From Paraburkholderia bryophila (GTDB lineage: Bacteria; Pseudomonadota; Gammaproteobacteria; Burkholderiales; Burkholderiaceae), in NCBI RefSeq assembly GCF_013409255.1, contig NZ_JACCAS010000001.1, positions 2,790,001-2,854,000 of the forward strand: a stretch of DNA of 64,000 nucleotides. Direction: 5' to 3'. Every line of letters starts with the position of its first letter. The first letter of the stretch is position 1. This document shows positions 29,227-38,204 of the stretch, piece after piece. Below the pieces are notes generated by a model. That model made no database searches. It was not told the origin of the DNA and saw nothing but the letters and a program-made list of their open reading frames with translations. The translations under genes and the position numbers were made by a program.

Positions 29227-30885
29227 ATGGATATCAAACGCACCGTCCTATGGGTCATCTTTTTCATGTCAGCGGTCATGCTGTTCGACAACTGGCAACG
29301 CGACCACGGACGCCCGTCGATGTTCTTCCCGAGCGCCACGCCGACGCACACCGTCGGTAGCGCCGAACCGGGAACCACGACGCCGGGAACCCAGCCCGCC
29401 GATTTGCCGGCGACGAACGCAGCTGCTCCGGGCAACGCGCCGGCCGCCGCGCAATCGCAACTGATCAAGTTCGGCACCGACGTCTATAACGGCGAGATCG
29501 ACACCCGCGGCGGCACGCTGTCGAAGCTGTCGCTCGTGAAGCAAGGCGACGGCAAGACACCGGACCTGGTCATCACGCTGTTCGACCGCACCGCGAACCA
29601 TACGTATCTGGCGCGCACCGGTCTGCTCGGCGGCGATTTCCCGAACCACAACGACATCTACACGCCGCTGCCGAACCAGCCGCACGACCTGACGGGCGAC
29701 GAGAAATCGTTCCAGCTCAGCTTCGAATCGCCGGTGAAGGGTGGCGTGAAGGTCATCAAGACCTACACGTTCACGCGTGGCAGCTATGTGATCGGCGTCG
29801 ACACCAAGATCCAGAACGTCGGCACCGCGCCGGTGACGCCGTCGGTCTACATGGAACTGGTGCGTGACGATCAGCCGGTGGAAACGCCGCGCTTCTCGCA
29901 CACGTTCATCGGGCCGGCTGTCTACACCGACCAGCATCACTTCCAGAAGATGACGTTCAGCGACATCGACAAGAACAAGGAAGACTTCGTCAATTCGGCC
30001 GACAACGGCTGGGTCGCGATGGTGCAGCATTACTTCGCGTCGGCGTGGATTCCGCAGCAAGGCGCGAAGCGCGACATCTACGTCGAGAAGATCGATCCGG
30101 CGCTGTACCGCGTCGGCGTGAAGCAACCGGTGGCGACGATTGCCCCGGGCCAAACGGTCGACGTCTCCGCGCGCCTGTTCGCTGGTCCGGAAGAAGAGCG
30201 CATGCTCGAAGGCATCGCACCGGGTCTGGAACTGGTGAAGGACTACGGCTGGGTCACCATCATCGCGAAGCCGCTGTTCTGGCTGCTCGAGAAGATCCAC
30301 AGCTATGTCGGCAATTGGGGCTGGTCGATCGTGCTGCTTACGCTGCTGATCAAGGCCGTGTTCTTCCCACTGTCGGCCGCGAGCTACAAGTCGATGGCGC
30401 GCATGAAGGCGATCACGCCGCGCATGCAAGCGCTGCGCGAACGCTTCAAGGGCGATCCGCAGAAGATGAACTCGGCGCTGATGGAGCTGTATAAGACCGA
30501 GAAGGTCAATCCGTTCGGCGGCTGTCTGCCGGTCGTGATTCAGATTCCGGTGTTCATCTCGCTGTACTGGGTGCTGCTGTCGTCGGTGGAAATGCGCGGC
30601 GCGCCGTGGATTCTGTGGATTCACGATCTGTCGCAACAGGATCCGTTCTTCATCCTGCCGGTGCTGATGGCCGTCTCGATGTTCCTGCAGACGCGTTTGA
30701 ACCCGACGCCGCCGGACCCGGTTCAAGCCAAGATGATGATGTTCATGCCGATCGCGTTCTCGGTCATGTTCTTCTTCTTCCCGGCCGGTCTGGTGCTGTA
30801 CTACGTCGTGAACAATGTGTTGTCGATCGCCCAGCAGTACTACATCACGCGGATGATGGGCAAGTCGAAGACGAAAGCGGCCTGA
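29227..30885 (+). CDS. yidC: membrane protein insertase YidC
   Basis: The 552-residue product has an N-terminal membrane helix ([15 protein letters not shown]), a Pro/Ala/Thr-rich linker, a large periplasmic domain (about 75-340) and the conserved insertase core from about 355 ([19 protein letters not shown], then [13 protein letters not shown] [20 protein letters not shown]) to a basic tail KSKTKAA. It inserts inner-membrane proteins alone or with Sec. Confidence 0.98.
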   Translation: MDIKRTVLWVIFFMSAVMLFDNWQRDHGRPSMFFPSATPTHTVGSAEPGTTTPGTQPADLPATNAAAPGNAPAAAQSQLIKFGTDVYNGEIDTRGGTLSKLSLVKQGDGKTPDLVITLFDRTANHTYLARTGLLGGDFPNHNDIYTPLPNQPHDLTGDEKSFQLSFESPVKGGVKVIKTYTFTRGSYVIGVDTKIQNVGTAPVTPSVYMELVRDDQPVETPRFSHTFIGPAVYTDQHHFQKMTFSDIDKNKEDFVNSADNGWVAMVQHYFASAWIPQQGAKRDIYVEKIDPALYRVGVKQPVATIAPGQTVDVSARLFAGPEEERMLEGIAPGLELVKDYGWVTIIAKPLFWLLEKIHSYVGNWGWSIVLLTLLIKAVFFPLSAASYKSMARMKAITPRMQALRERFKGDPQKMNSALMELYKTEKVNPFGGCLPVVIQIPVFISLYWVLLSSVEMRGAPWILWIHDLSQQDPFFILPVLMAVSMFLQTRLNPTPPDPVQAKMMMFMPIAFSVMFFFFPAGLVLYYVVNNVLSIAQQYYITRMMGKSKTKAA

Positions 30886-30893
30886 GATCAGGT

Positions 30894-30925
30894 CTGACAG
30901 CGAGCGCTAGAGCGCTCGCTGTCAG
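30894..30925. repeat. perfect 15-bp inverted repeat after yidC
   Basis: CTGACAGCGAGCGCT and its exact complement are separated by AG, 8 bp after the yidC stop. No T-run follows, so it is not a standard terminator; it may protect the mRNA 3' end. Confidence 0.8.
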
Positions 30926-30990
30926 CAAGACCGATTCACGCCGACGCGAACTGACCGCGGTACTGAAAAACGCAGCAGCGCGTAAAAAGA

Positions 30991-31023
30991 AAAGCCGCCC
31001 AGTGCAAACCGGGCGGCTTTTTT
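30991..31023 (+). terminator. Rho-independent terminator of the yidC operon
   Basis: AAAGCCGCCC (30991-31000) pairs with GGGCGGCTTT (31011-31020) and TTT follows. It ends plus-strand transcription; the minus-strand A-run makes it partly bidirectional and it may also serve the XRE gene that ends at 31064. Confidence 0.85.
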
Positions 31024-31063
31024 CATGGTCAGCGCGTCAATGCTCGGCCGGCAAACGCCGCGG

Positions 31064-31471
31064 TTATTCTCCCGTCGCGTCCTCGCCGTAAAAACGCACG
31101 ATCATCTCTTCCACGAGGAACCGGTCCTTCGGCGTAAGCGACTCGATCTTCGACGCCAATTCGATCGTTTCGGGCGAAGGCGGATACTTCTCGCCCCGCG
31201 CGAGCGGCCTGGCATTCGCGCCCGGCGCCGGTCCGTAGTGAAGCCAATGCTCTTTCACGTTCAGCCATTCGGCCAGCATGCGCAGCTTGTCCGGCTTCGG
31301 AATCGTCGCGCCCGACAACCACTTGTGGGCGGCTTGCGTCGTCACCGGACGCTCCCCGTGATAGCGCAGATTAAACTGTTCGGCGAGCTTGGTCCCGCCG
31401 CGAATTTTCAGCGGTTCTAGCAGGTCACGCAGCCTCTTGGCAAAGGCCGCTTTCTCTTGTTTGGTCGGCAT
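31064..31471 (-). CDS. XRE-type small DNA-binding protein, copy A
   Basis: The 135-residue protein starts MPTKQEKAAFAKRLRDLL and has a helix-turn-helix (TTQAAHKWLSGATIPKPDKL) in its first 75 residues, followed by a GEKYPPSPETIELASKI and KDRFLVEEMIVRFYG tail. It resembles small phage-type XRE regulators. Its paralogue lies 315 bp upstream in the same orientation. Two TTGAGATA-like motifs stand 65 and 219 bp before its start. Target and role are unknown; autoregulation is inferred from the motifs. Confidence 0.82.
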   Translation of the reverse strand: MPTKQEKAAFAKRLRDLLEPLKIRGGTKLAEQFNLRYHGERPVTTQAAHKWLSGATIPKPDKLRMLAEWLNVKEHWLHYGPAPGANARPLARGEKYPPSPETIELASKIESLTPKDRFLVEEMIVRFYGEDATGE

Positions 31472-31535
31472 GGGCCAGATTGTGCAATTCAGCGTCTAAC
31501 CAGTTGACAACCATACGAGCTATGATTTAGCGTAT

Positions 31536-31546
31536 TTGAGATAGAT
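31536..31546. promoter_or_regulatory. TTGAGATAGAT operator-like motif (proximal, copy A)
   Basis: One of four copies of TTGAGATAAAT or a one-mismatch variant upstream of the two XRE genes; here 65 bp before the start of copy A, continued by TTAGCTTGT as in the copy at 32285. Confidence 0.5.
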
Positions 31547-31689
31547 TTAGCTTGTATCCCGCTTCACGCAAGCCGTTTCGACGAATTCAAAATTTTTGAT
31601 TTTTCTTTATATGACGGGCGTGTCAGCGGCACGACCGTCGTAGAAAGTCTTAATTTGTCTCAACAATCGCAGTAACAATCCTAGCTTAG

Positions 31690-31700
31690 TTGAGATAAAT
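31690..31700. promoter_or_regulatory. TTGAGATAAAT operator-like motif (distal, copy A)
   Basis: 219 bp before copy A. TTGTCTCAA at 31655-31663 is a near-inverse partner, which would give a dyad for a dimeric regulator. Confidence 0.5.
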
Positions 31701-31785
31701 CCGAATCGCTGGGAGAAAGTGGTGCCCGAGGCGACGCGAGGCGAGCCACAGCACTTGCACTCACTCTCACACCCCGCAACGCTCG

Positions 31786-32220
31786 CTACGTCTCACCCTC
31801 CCCCGCTTTCATCTCTTCCACCAATTCCACCTCTTCACCGTAAAACCGCACGATCATCTCCTCGACCAGAAAGCGGTCCTTCGGATTCAGCGCTCCGATC
31901 TTCGAAGCCAGTTCGATGATTTCAGGCGACGGCGGATACTTCTCCTCGCGAGCGAGCGGCTTCGCGGCCATGCCCGGCGACGGTCCATAGCGGAGCCAAT
32001 GCTCGGTCACCAGCAGCCATTCGGCTAACGTGCGCAACTTGTCGGGCATCGGAATGGTGGTGCCCGAGTGCCACTTATGCGCGGTTTGCGGCGTCACCGG
32101 CTCGCCGCGATAGTGTTTGTTGAATTCCTTGGCGAGCTTCGTCCCACCGCGGATCTTGAGCGGCTCCAGCAGGCCCTTCAGCCTCTTGGCGAAGGCGGCT
32201 TTTTCTTGTTTGGTCGGCAT
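31786..32220 (-). CDS. XRE-type small DNA-binding protein, copy B
   Basis: The 144-residue paralogue of copy A (MPTKQEKAAFAKRLKGLL, TPQTAHKWHSGTTIPMPDKL, KDRFLVEEMIVRFYGEE) has a longer acidic C-terminus (VELVEEMKAGEGET). The start is placed at 32220 by comparison with copy A, although the frame is open for 13 more codons. Its motifs at 65 and 219 bp upstream match those of copy A exactly in spacing. In the helix-turn-helix WLSGATIPK has become WHSGTTIPM, which may change the DNA target. Confidence 0.82.
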   Translation of the reverse strand: MPTKQEKAAFAKRLKGLLEPLKIRGGTKLAKEFNKHYRGEPVTPQTAHKWHSGTTIPMPDKLRTLAEWLLVTEHWLRYGPSPGMAAKPLAREEKYPPSPEIIELASKIGALNPKDRFLVEEMIVRFYGEEVELVEEMKAGEGET

Positions 32221-32284
32221 GCGCCGGATTGTGCAATTCGGCGTCCCGTCTGTTGACAACCCCGCGAGCTATGGCGTGGCGTAA

Positions 32285-32295
32285 TTGAGATAAAT
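32285..32295. promoter_or_regulatory. TTGAGATAAAT operator-like motif (proximal, copy B)
   Basis: 65 bp before the start of copy B and followed by TTAGCTTGT. Confidence 0.5.
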
Positions 32296-32438
32296 TTAGC
32301 TTGTCTGCCGCGACGCGCAACGCGTTCCATCGATTTCAACTTTTTTGATCTTTTCCTTATTGGATGGCCTTCCGGGCGATTCGGCCTGCCCAGGCGCTCC
32401 TAATTATTCTCAGGACTCGCCGCGCATTCCTAGCCTAT

Positions 32439-32449
32439 TTAAGATAAAT
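32439..32449. promoter_or_regulatory. TTAAGATAAAT operator-like motif (distal, copy B)
   Basis: 219 bp before copy B, in a CTAGCCTATTTAAG context matching CTAGCTTAGTTGAG at 31681. It also lies about 170 bp upstream of mnmE. Confidence 0.45.
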
Positions 32450-32611
32450 CCCAGTCAGCGGGGTAAAGCGATCGATGCGACGTGCCACCTTAGCGGGAAG
32501 CCACGCGTCGTCAACGCTGGCAAACGCTCGCGTTACAATGCCTCGCGCCGCGTCGGCCCACGCTACGCAGAGCCGCGCCGCCCTTCCCCCTCCGTTTTTT
32601 GCCAAGCCTCC

Positions 32612-34006
32612 ATGCTCACCACCGATTCCGATCCCATCGTCGCCATTGCCACCGCGCCCGGTCGAGGCGGCATCGGCGTCGTGCGGATCTCGTTCGGCCG
32701 CGCGGGAGAAGCGGCGGCTCAGGCGCTGATGCAGGCGCTCACCGGTCAGTCGCTTACAGCGCGTCACGCGAGCTACGTGCCGTTCCTCGACAGCAGCGGC
32801 AACGTGCTCGACCGCGGCATCGCGCTCTACTTTCCGGCGCCGCATTCGTACACCGGCGAACACGTGATCGAACTGCAAGGCCACGGCGGTCCGGTCGTGC
32901 TGCAACTCGTGCTGCAGCGCTGCGTCGAGGCCGGCCGCGCGTTCGGCCTGCGTCTCGCGGAGCCGGGCGAATTCACGCGCCGCGCTTTCCTCAACGACAA
33001 GCTCGACCTGGCGCAAGCCGAAGCCGTCGCCGATCTGATCGAGGCCAGCACCGAAGCCGCCGCGCGTTCGGCCGGCCGCTCGCTCGACGGCGCGTTTTCG
33101 CGCGACATTCACGCGCTGGTCGAAGACGTCATCACACTGCGCATGTTGGTCGAAGCAACGCTCGACTTCCCGGAAGAGGAAATCGACTTCCTCGAAGCCG
33201 CCGACGCCCGCGGCAAGCTCACACGCATTCGCGAACGCCTCGCGCATGTGCTGAGCGAAGCACGCCAAGGCGCGCTGCTGCGCGAGGGCCTGTCGGTGGT
33301 GCTGGCGGGGCAGCCGAACGTCGGCAAGTCGTCGTTGCTGAACGCGCTGGCTGGCGCGGAATTGGCGATCGTCACGCCGATCGCCGGCACGACGCGGGAC
33401 AAGGTCGCGCAAACCATCCAGATCGAAGGCATTCCGCTGCACGTGATCGACACGGCAGGCCTGCGCGATACCGAGGATGAAGTCGAAAAGATCGGCATTG
33501 CGCGCACCTGGAGCGAAATCGAACGCGCGGACGTGGTGTTGCATCTGCTCGATGCACGCATCGGCATGACCGCCGAAGATGAAACGATCGCCGCCCGCTT
33601 CCCCGGCGGAGTGCCGGTGGTGCGCGTGCTGAACAAGACGGATCTGACCGGCCTCGCGCCGGCAACGCAAGCGCTCGATGCCGACGCCGAACTCAGCGAG
33701 GTGCGGCTGTCGGCGAAACAGGGCGATGGCGTGGCGCTACTGCGCGACGAGCTGCTGCGGATTGCCGGCTGGCAAGCGGGGGCCGAAAGCGTCTACCTGG
33801 CGCGCGAGCGTCATCTGATCGCCCTGCGTGCCGCCGAGGAGCATCTCGCGACGGCGGCCGCGCATGCGGATCAGAACTCGCAGGCGTTGGATCTGTTTGC
33901 TGAAGAACTGCGGCTCGCCCAGGATCAACTGAATTCGATCACGGGTGAATTCAGCTCGGACGATCTGCTTGGGGTAATTTTCAGCAGGTTCTGCATTGGG
34001 AAGTAG
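32612..34006 (+). CDS. mnmE: tRNA modification GTPase MnmE
   Basis: The 464-residue product works with MnmG to modify U34 of some tRNAs. After the N-terminal folate-binding domain ([13 protein letters not shown]) and helical domain, the G domain shows G1 [10 protein letters not shown]2 GTTRD, G3 DTAGLRDT and G4 NKTD. The C-terminus CIGK carries the conserved Cys. The frame is open upstream for 89 codons but ATG 32612 matches the family start. MnmG is not beside it here. Confidence 0.97.
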   Translation: MLTTDSDPIVAIATAPGRGGIGVVRISFGRAGEAAAQALMQALTGQSLTARHASYVPFLDSSGNVLDRGIALYFPAPHSYTGEHVIELQGHGGPVVLQLVLQRCVEAGRAFGLRLAEPGEFTRRAFLNDKLDLAQAEAVADLIEASTEAAARSAGRSLDGAFSRDIHALVEDVITLRMLVEATLDFPEEEIDFLEAADARGKLTRIRERLAHVLSEARQGALLREGLSVVLAGQPNVGKSSLLNALAGAELAIVTPIAGTTRDKVAQTIQIEGIPLHVIDTAGLRDTEDEVEKIGIARTWSEIERADVVLHLLDARIGMTAEDETIAARFPGGVPVVRVLNKTDLTGLAPATQALDADAELSEVRLSAKQGDGVALLRDELLRIAGWQAGAESVYLARERHLIALRAAEEHLATAAAHADQNSQALDLFAEELRLAQDQLNSITGEFSSDDLLGVIFSRFCIGK

Positions 34007-34129
34007 CGAGTGCTTGGATTGTTCACCGGATTACGAGAAAACCTCATTAAATAAGGCCTTTTGAATCAACCATCAGACCTCAACCAGCCACCTTCAATCC
34101 ACCGTTGTAGTGCCAAAACACAACCAATC

Positions 34130-34140
34130 TTTGGTACACA
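34130..34140. repeat. short direct repeat TTTGGTACACA (left)
   Basis: The same 11 bp occur at 35440-35450, flanking the integrase gene in direct orientation. They may be remnants of attachment sites. Confidence 0.5.
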
Positions 34141-34190
34141 TCCCGGATAAGCGCTAAAATCCTCGCTGCCCACGTACCCGCGATCCCAGC

Positions 34191-35384
34191 ATGCCCCGAC
34201 TCGCCGTCCCGCTCACCGAAAGCCAGATTCGCGCGCTCGAACCGCGCGCCACCCGCTATTGCGTCGCGGACGGCAACGGCCTCGTCATCGAAGTCATGAC
34301 GACCGGCACCAAGGTCTGGCGCTTCCGCTATTCGCTGAACGGCCGCCGCCAGCCGCTCGCCACCATCGGCGACTATCGGATGATCTCGCTGCGCGTCGCG
34401 CGCGCCAAGGCGCAGAAGTATGCGGAGATGGTCGCGCAAGGCGTCTCGCCGGTCGCGACAGCGCGTCGGGACCGCGGCGCCGAGAGCAAAGCCGACGTGC
34501 TGCGCGAAGCTGCCGAGCTGTACCTCGCAACGGAAATGGCAGGCAAATCGGCCGAATATCGGCGCACCACCCGTCGCGCGCTCGACAAGGACGTGTTACC
34601 GGCCATCGGCGGCATGGCGATCAAAGCGGTCACCGCAGACGACGTCGTCGCGATCTGCGAGCGCATCAAAAGCCGTGGCTCGCCGAAAATGGCGCTGCAC
34701 ACGCGCAACGTGATCAAACGTCTCTACGCGTATCTGATCGCCCGGCAACTCGCGACCAGCAATCCGGCCGACGTCGTTCCGGCGCGCTCCATCGCCACGT
34801 TCGACAGCCGCACCCGCGTGCTTTCCGGCGACGAAATCGGCGCCATGCTGCGCGCCATCGACGCGTCGAGCATTCGCCGCCCGCTGAAGTTGGCGCTGCA
34901 TCTGCTGGTGCTGACGATGGCCCGCAAATCGGATCTGGTGGAATCGCGCTGGGACGAATTCGATCTGGACCACGCACGCTGGACGATCCCCGCCACACGT
35001 CTGAACAAAGAGCAGGATCAACGGGTGCATCTGCCGCGTCAGGCCGTGTCGATGCTGCGCGAGCTTCAGCGTGCCAAGGCGAGTGGAAGCTTCGTATTCC
35101 CGAGCGTCAGGGGCGGTGACAAGCCGATCGCCAAAAGCACGCTGAATCAGGCGGTCAAAGCGCTGGGATTGGAGGTGGAGCATTTCGTCCTGCATGACTT
35201 CCGGCGTACTGCGGCCGCGCATTTGCGGAACATGACGCAATCGACCGACACAGCAGATGAAACTGGAGGCCAAGACGCGAACCAGGAAGAAGCCGCGGAG
35301 CAGCGTGCGCAGGTGCAGGGTTGGGCGGACTTCGTCGAGTCGCAAATCGAGGGTGGCCGGAAAGACGGGGTGAGCAGCGTCTAG
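34191..35384 (+). CDS. P4-type tyrosine integrase, probably inactive
   Basis: The 397-residue protein has the DUF4102 arm-binding domain (LTESQIRALEPRATRYCVADGNGL), a SAM-like core-binding domain and part of the catalytic domain. The first catalytic Arg is in MARKSDLVESRW (Arg245), and HDFRRTAAAHLRNM supplies His335 and Arg338. Directly after this the usual GF-x-VIEKALNH-x-VRGVYNRAEY segment with the second His and nucleophilic Tyr is missing. It is replaced by a Thr/Asp/Gln-rich stretch, and the normal tail AEQRAQVQGWADFVES returns. An in-frame internal change has thus removed the active centre, although the reading frame remains whole. It follows mnmE by 184 bp. Confidence 0.85.
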   Translation: MPRLAVPLTESQIRALEPRATRYCVADGNGLVIEVMTTGTKVWRFRYSLNGRRQPLATIGDYRMISLRVARAKAQKYAEMVAQGVSPVATARRDRGAESKADVLREAAELYLATEMAGKSAEYRRTTRRALDKDVLPAIGGMAIKAVTADDVVAICERIKSRGSPKMALHTRNVIKRLYAYLIARQLATSNPADVVPARSIATFDSRTRVLSGDEIGAMLRAIDASSIRRPLKLALHLLVLTMARKSDLVESRWDEFDLDHARWTIPATRLNKEQDQRVHLPRQAVSMLRELQRAKASGSFVFPSVRGGDKPIAKSTLNQAVKALGLEVEHFVLHDFRRTAAAHLRNMTQSTDTADETGGQDANQEEAAEQRAQVQGWADFVESQIEGGRKDGVSSV

Positions 35385-35439
35385 CGATCGACGCTTTCGG
35401 CTCGACACCGGCTTCACGAAGCAGTGACTGAGCCAGATT

Positions 35440-35450
35440 TTTGGTACACA
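35440..35450. repeat. short direct repeat TTTGGTACACA (right)
   Basis: Partner of 34130-34140; 55 bp downstream of the integrase stop. Confidence 0.5.
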
Positions 35451-35620
35451 AGACCCAAAACACTCGACTCAAGTCATTGCCACCAAAAGAAAATCGACTT
35501 CTTCGCCAGGTTTCCAAAGGTGAGAAGAATAAGACGCCTCCAGGCACATCACGTCGCCCTTCTTTCCCGCGATTCATCGCCTACACTAAAAGTCCGACGC
35601 AACCCGATACGGGGGCTCCC

Positions 35621-35782
35621 ATGTCTGAATCGTTGTTGGCTTATTTGCTGGGACCCGTTGTCATGCTGCTGGTCGGCGTGGTTATCTGGGCAGCGTCCCA
35701 CTATCACCACAAGACCAGGCCGCCAAAATTCGAGCGCTGGCTCGACACACACTACGCGGAGTGGCTACATCACCGGCACTGA
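35621..35782 (+). CDS. small single-pass membrane protein
   Basis: The 53-residue product MSESLLAYLLGPVVMLLVGV continues VIWAASHYHHK and ends with a hydrophilic tail RPPKFERWLDTHYAEWLHHRH. One transmembrane helix and a basic/His-rich cytoplasmic tail are visible. It starts at ATG 35621 after GGGGGCTCCC; a terminator follows 15 bp after the stop. Function unknown. Confidence 0.7.
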   Translation: MSESLLAYLLGPVVMLLVGVVIWAASHYHHKTRPPKFERWLDTHYAEWLHHRH

Positions 35783-35796
35783 GCGGCATATGAAAC

Positions 35797-35831
35797 AAAA
35801 AGCCGTCGCTTCAAAGGCGACGGCTTTTTTA
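35797..35831. terminator. bidirectional Rho-independent terminator
   Basis: AGCCGTCGC (35801-35809) and GCGACGGCT (35817-35825) form a stem with A-run before and T-run after, ending the small membrane gene on plus and the secreted protein gene (35867-36217) on minus. Confidence 0.88.
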
Positions 35832-35866
35832 ATGTTCGTAGAGCGCGCGCGAAGCGCGCCGGACGC

Positions 35867-36217
35867 TCACCAACCCGGCTGAGGCTGCGGATATCCCGGA
35901 TACCCGTATTGCGCTTGCGGCGGCGGCGCACCGCACGCGACATAGCCGCCGCGGTACTGGTCATAGCAATATCCCGGCGGCGGCCCCGCATACACGGGTG
36001 CCGGCTGATACGCCGGTTGCGCATACACCGGCTGCGCATAGACCGGTTGCTGGTAAGCCACCACCGGCGCTGGATTCAACGCCGATGTCACCACCGCGCC
36101 CAGCAAGGCCCCGCCGATCAGCGCACCGACCACGTCGCCGCCATTGCCGTGAGCCGAGGCTTGCCCTGCCACGCTCAGACTCCCAATCATCACCAACGCC
36201 ACTGCGATCTTTTTCAT
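35867..36217 (-). CDS. secreted Pro/Tyr-rich protein with glycine-zipper
   Basis: The 116-residue product begins MKKIAVALVMIGSLSVAGQASA, a Sec signal cleaved at ASA. A glycine-zipper-like segment follows (DVVGALIGGALLGAVVTSAL), then tandem YAQPVYAQPAYQP-type repeats and a Pro/Gly/Tyr-rich tail ending PQPQPGW. It starts at ATG 36217. Such proteins sit in the periplasm or outer membrane; no function is known to me. Confidence 0.8.
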   Translation of the reverse strand: MKKIAVALVMIGSLSVAGQASAHGNGGDVVGALIGGALLGAVVTSALNPAPVVAYQQPVYAQPVYAQPAYQPAPVYAGPPPGYCYDQYRGGYVACGAPPPQAQYGYPGYPQPQPGW

Positions 36218-36517
36218 GTTTGACTCCCGCCGTTGAGGCATGGAACGGATTGTGGAGGTCGCGGGCAGAAATAGATGCTGCAAGTGGTAACCGGACATTA
36301 CCCGTGTAACCGCCGCGCGCCGTGCGTCGCAAACTGTTTTCCCAGGGGTTCTACCCGTCAACGAGATCAGCCCCCCAATCCGCCGATCAATGTAAAATTC
36401 GCCGCACAGGCTGTCGGATCAATCCGACAGCCCGCAAAGCTTTCCGATCCCTCGACCCCGAGACATCCCACGTCGACCAACCGGGTTCGAGACAAAGCCA
36501 AAGTAAGGGGCGTGCGC
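36218..36517. other. intergenic region upstream of the wsp operon
   Basis: 300 bp without a gene. It contains a perfect inverted repeat at 36409-36432 and AAGGGG at 36505-36510, the ribosome binding site that decides the GTG start of wspA. Confidence 0.5.
36409..36432. promoter_or_regulatory. perfect 11-bp inverted repeat upstream of wspA
   Basis: GGCTGTCGGAT (36409-36419), CA, ATCCGACAGCC (36422-36432), 85 bp before wspA. It has no T-run and could be an operator or an mRNA leader hairpin. Confidence 0.6.
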
Positions 36518-38143
36518 GTGAAACAATGGACCATCCGGCAACGGATTCTGTGCAGCTTCGGGATCGTGCTGATCGTGATGCTGGCAATGGCGATCGTCAC
36601 TTTCGAACAGCTCGGCGGTATCGACCGCAACGCCAAGAGCCAGCAGCAGGACTCCATGCCTGGCCTCTACTACGCCACCGCCATGCGCGCGGCGTGGTTC
36701 GAGAACTACTCCGTCACGCAGCGCCTCATCTACGTCGACGCGGACCCCGATACGGTCAAGCGCGACACCTCACGTTTGCAGGAAACCCAGCAGACCATTC
36801 AGAAGCTGCTCAACGACTACAGCGCGACCATCTTCCGCGAAGTCGACCGTGAGCTCTTCAACGATTTCCGCCAGCAGCAGGCGCAGTACGTGCCGATCCA
36901 GGCGTCGTTGCTGAACGTCCTGCCGGGTTCGAAAGACAACGCCGCGCGCATCTTCAACACGCAACTCACGCCGATCTGGGAAACCGGCCGGCTGTCGGTG
37001 CGCAAGCTGGTCGAGAACAACAAGAGCTACGCCGACGCATCCGCCGAAAGCATTCGCGGCTCGGTCGAAGCGACCCGCATCGTCCTGCTCGTGATGCTGG
37101 TGCTCGCCGCGGCCGTTGCCGTGCTGTCCGGTTACTGGCTGCTGCGCGCCGTCACCACGCCGATGGCGAAGGTGCTGCAAGTCGTCGACATCATGCGCAC
37201 GGGCGACCTGACGCAACGCCTGCAACTGAACCGCGCGGACGAAATCGGCGCGCTCGAAACCGGCTTTAACCGCATGACCGACGAAATCACCGCGCTGGTC
37301 GGCCAGGCGCAGAAATCGGCGGTGCAGGTCACCACGTCGGTGACGGAAATCGCCGCGACCTCGCGCGAACAGCAGGCCACCGCGAACGAAACCGCCGCCA
37401 CCACCACCGAGATCGGCGCGACCTCGCGCGAGATCTTCGCGACTTCGCGCGATCTGCTGCACACCATGAACGAAGTCTCCGAAGTAGCCGGCCAGTCGGC
37501 GGCACTCGCGGGCACCGGTCACGCCGGTCTCGCGCGCATGGAGGAAACCATGCGCCTCGTGATGGAAGCGGCCGGCTCGGTCAACGCGAAACTCGCGATC
37601 CTCAACGAGAAGGCCAGCAACATCAACCAGGTCGTCGCCACGATCACCAAGGTCGCGGATCAGACCAACCTGCTTTCGCTGAACGCGGCGATCGAAGCGG
37701 AAAAAGCCGGCGAATACGGTCGCGGTTTCGCGGTGGTGGCCACCGAAATCCGCCGCCTCGCCGATCAGACCGCAGTCGCGACCTACGACATCGAACAGAT
37801 GGTCAAGGAGATCCAGTCGGCCGTGGCCGCGGGCGTGATGGGCATGGACAAGTTCTCCGAAGAAGTCCGGCGCGGCATGCTCGACGTGCAGAACGTGGGC
37901 GGTCATCTCACGCAGATCATCCAGCAGGTGCAGCAGCTCGCGCCGCGCTTCTCGATGGTCAACGAAGGCATGCAGACCCAGGCGACCGGCGCCGAACAGA
38001 TCACTCAGGCGTTGACGCAGCTTTCCGAGGCCGCGCAGCAAACGGCGGAATCGCTGCGCCAGTCGACCCAGGCGATCGACGATCTGACGCACGTCGCCAA
38101 CAGTCTGCGCACCGGCGTGTCGCGCTTCAAGGTCGTGGCCTGA
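36518..38143 (+). CDS. wspA: WspA, membrane-bound methyl-accepting receptor
   Basis: The 541-residue receptor starts at GTG 36518, 7 bp after AAGGGG. Transmembrane helix 1 is at about 10-30 (CSFGIVLIVMLAMAIVTF), with a periplasmic four-helix sensor region to about 185, then transmembrane helix 2 (VLLVMLVLAAAVAVLSGYW, about 187-208) and a HAMP domain. A long methyl-accepting signalling domain follows, with tip sequence VADQTNLLSLNAAIEAEKAG. In the Wsp system the receptor detects surface contact and activates WspE. It is the first gene of the complete wsp cluster. Confidence 0.93.
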   Translation: MKQWTIRQRILCSFGIVLIVMLAMAIVTFEQLGGIDRNAKSQQQDSMPGLYYATAMRAAWFENYSVTQRLIYVDADPDTVKRDTSRLQETQQTIQKLLNDYSATIFREVDRELFNDFRQQQAQYVPIQASLLNVLPGSKDNAARIFNTQLTPIWETGRLSVRKLVENNKSYADASAESIRGSVEATRIVLLVMLVLAAAVAVLSGYWLLRAVTTPMAKVLQVVDIMRTGDLTQRLQLNRADEIGALETGFNRMTDEITALVGQAQKSAVQVTTSVTEIAATSREQQATANETAATTTEIGATSREIFATSRDLLHTMNEVSEVAGQSAALAGTGHAGLARMEETMRLVMEAAGSVNAKLAILNEKASNINQVVATITKVADQTNLLSLNAAIEAEKAGEYGRGFAVVATEIRRLADQTAVATYDIEQMVKEIQSAVAAGVMGMDKFSEEVRRGMLDVQNVGGHLTQIIQQVQQLAPRFSMVNEGMQTQATGAEQITQALTQLSEAAQQTAESLRQSTQAIDDLTHVANSLRTGVSRFKVVA

Positions 38144-38204
38144 CGCGCGGCAGCTCGCGCAACGAAGCCAGACACCGTTCCCGTCCAGCCACCCGCCCAC
38201 GCCG

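Larger units (their letters stand above)
31075..32460. repeat. tandem duplication of XRE gene with upstream region (749-bp offset)
   Basis: Bases about 31075-31710 correspond to 31824-32459 at a constant offset of 749 bp, including coding region, the GATTGTGCAATTC leader and the operator-like motifs. Non-coding DNA has drifted more than the coding part. Confidence 0.85.

Noticed and set aside
29269..30726. 485-codon minus-strand frame opposite yidC
   Set aside because: Shadow of yidC; the composition is Arg/His-rich without domain features.
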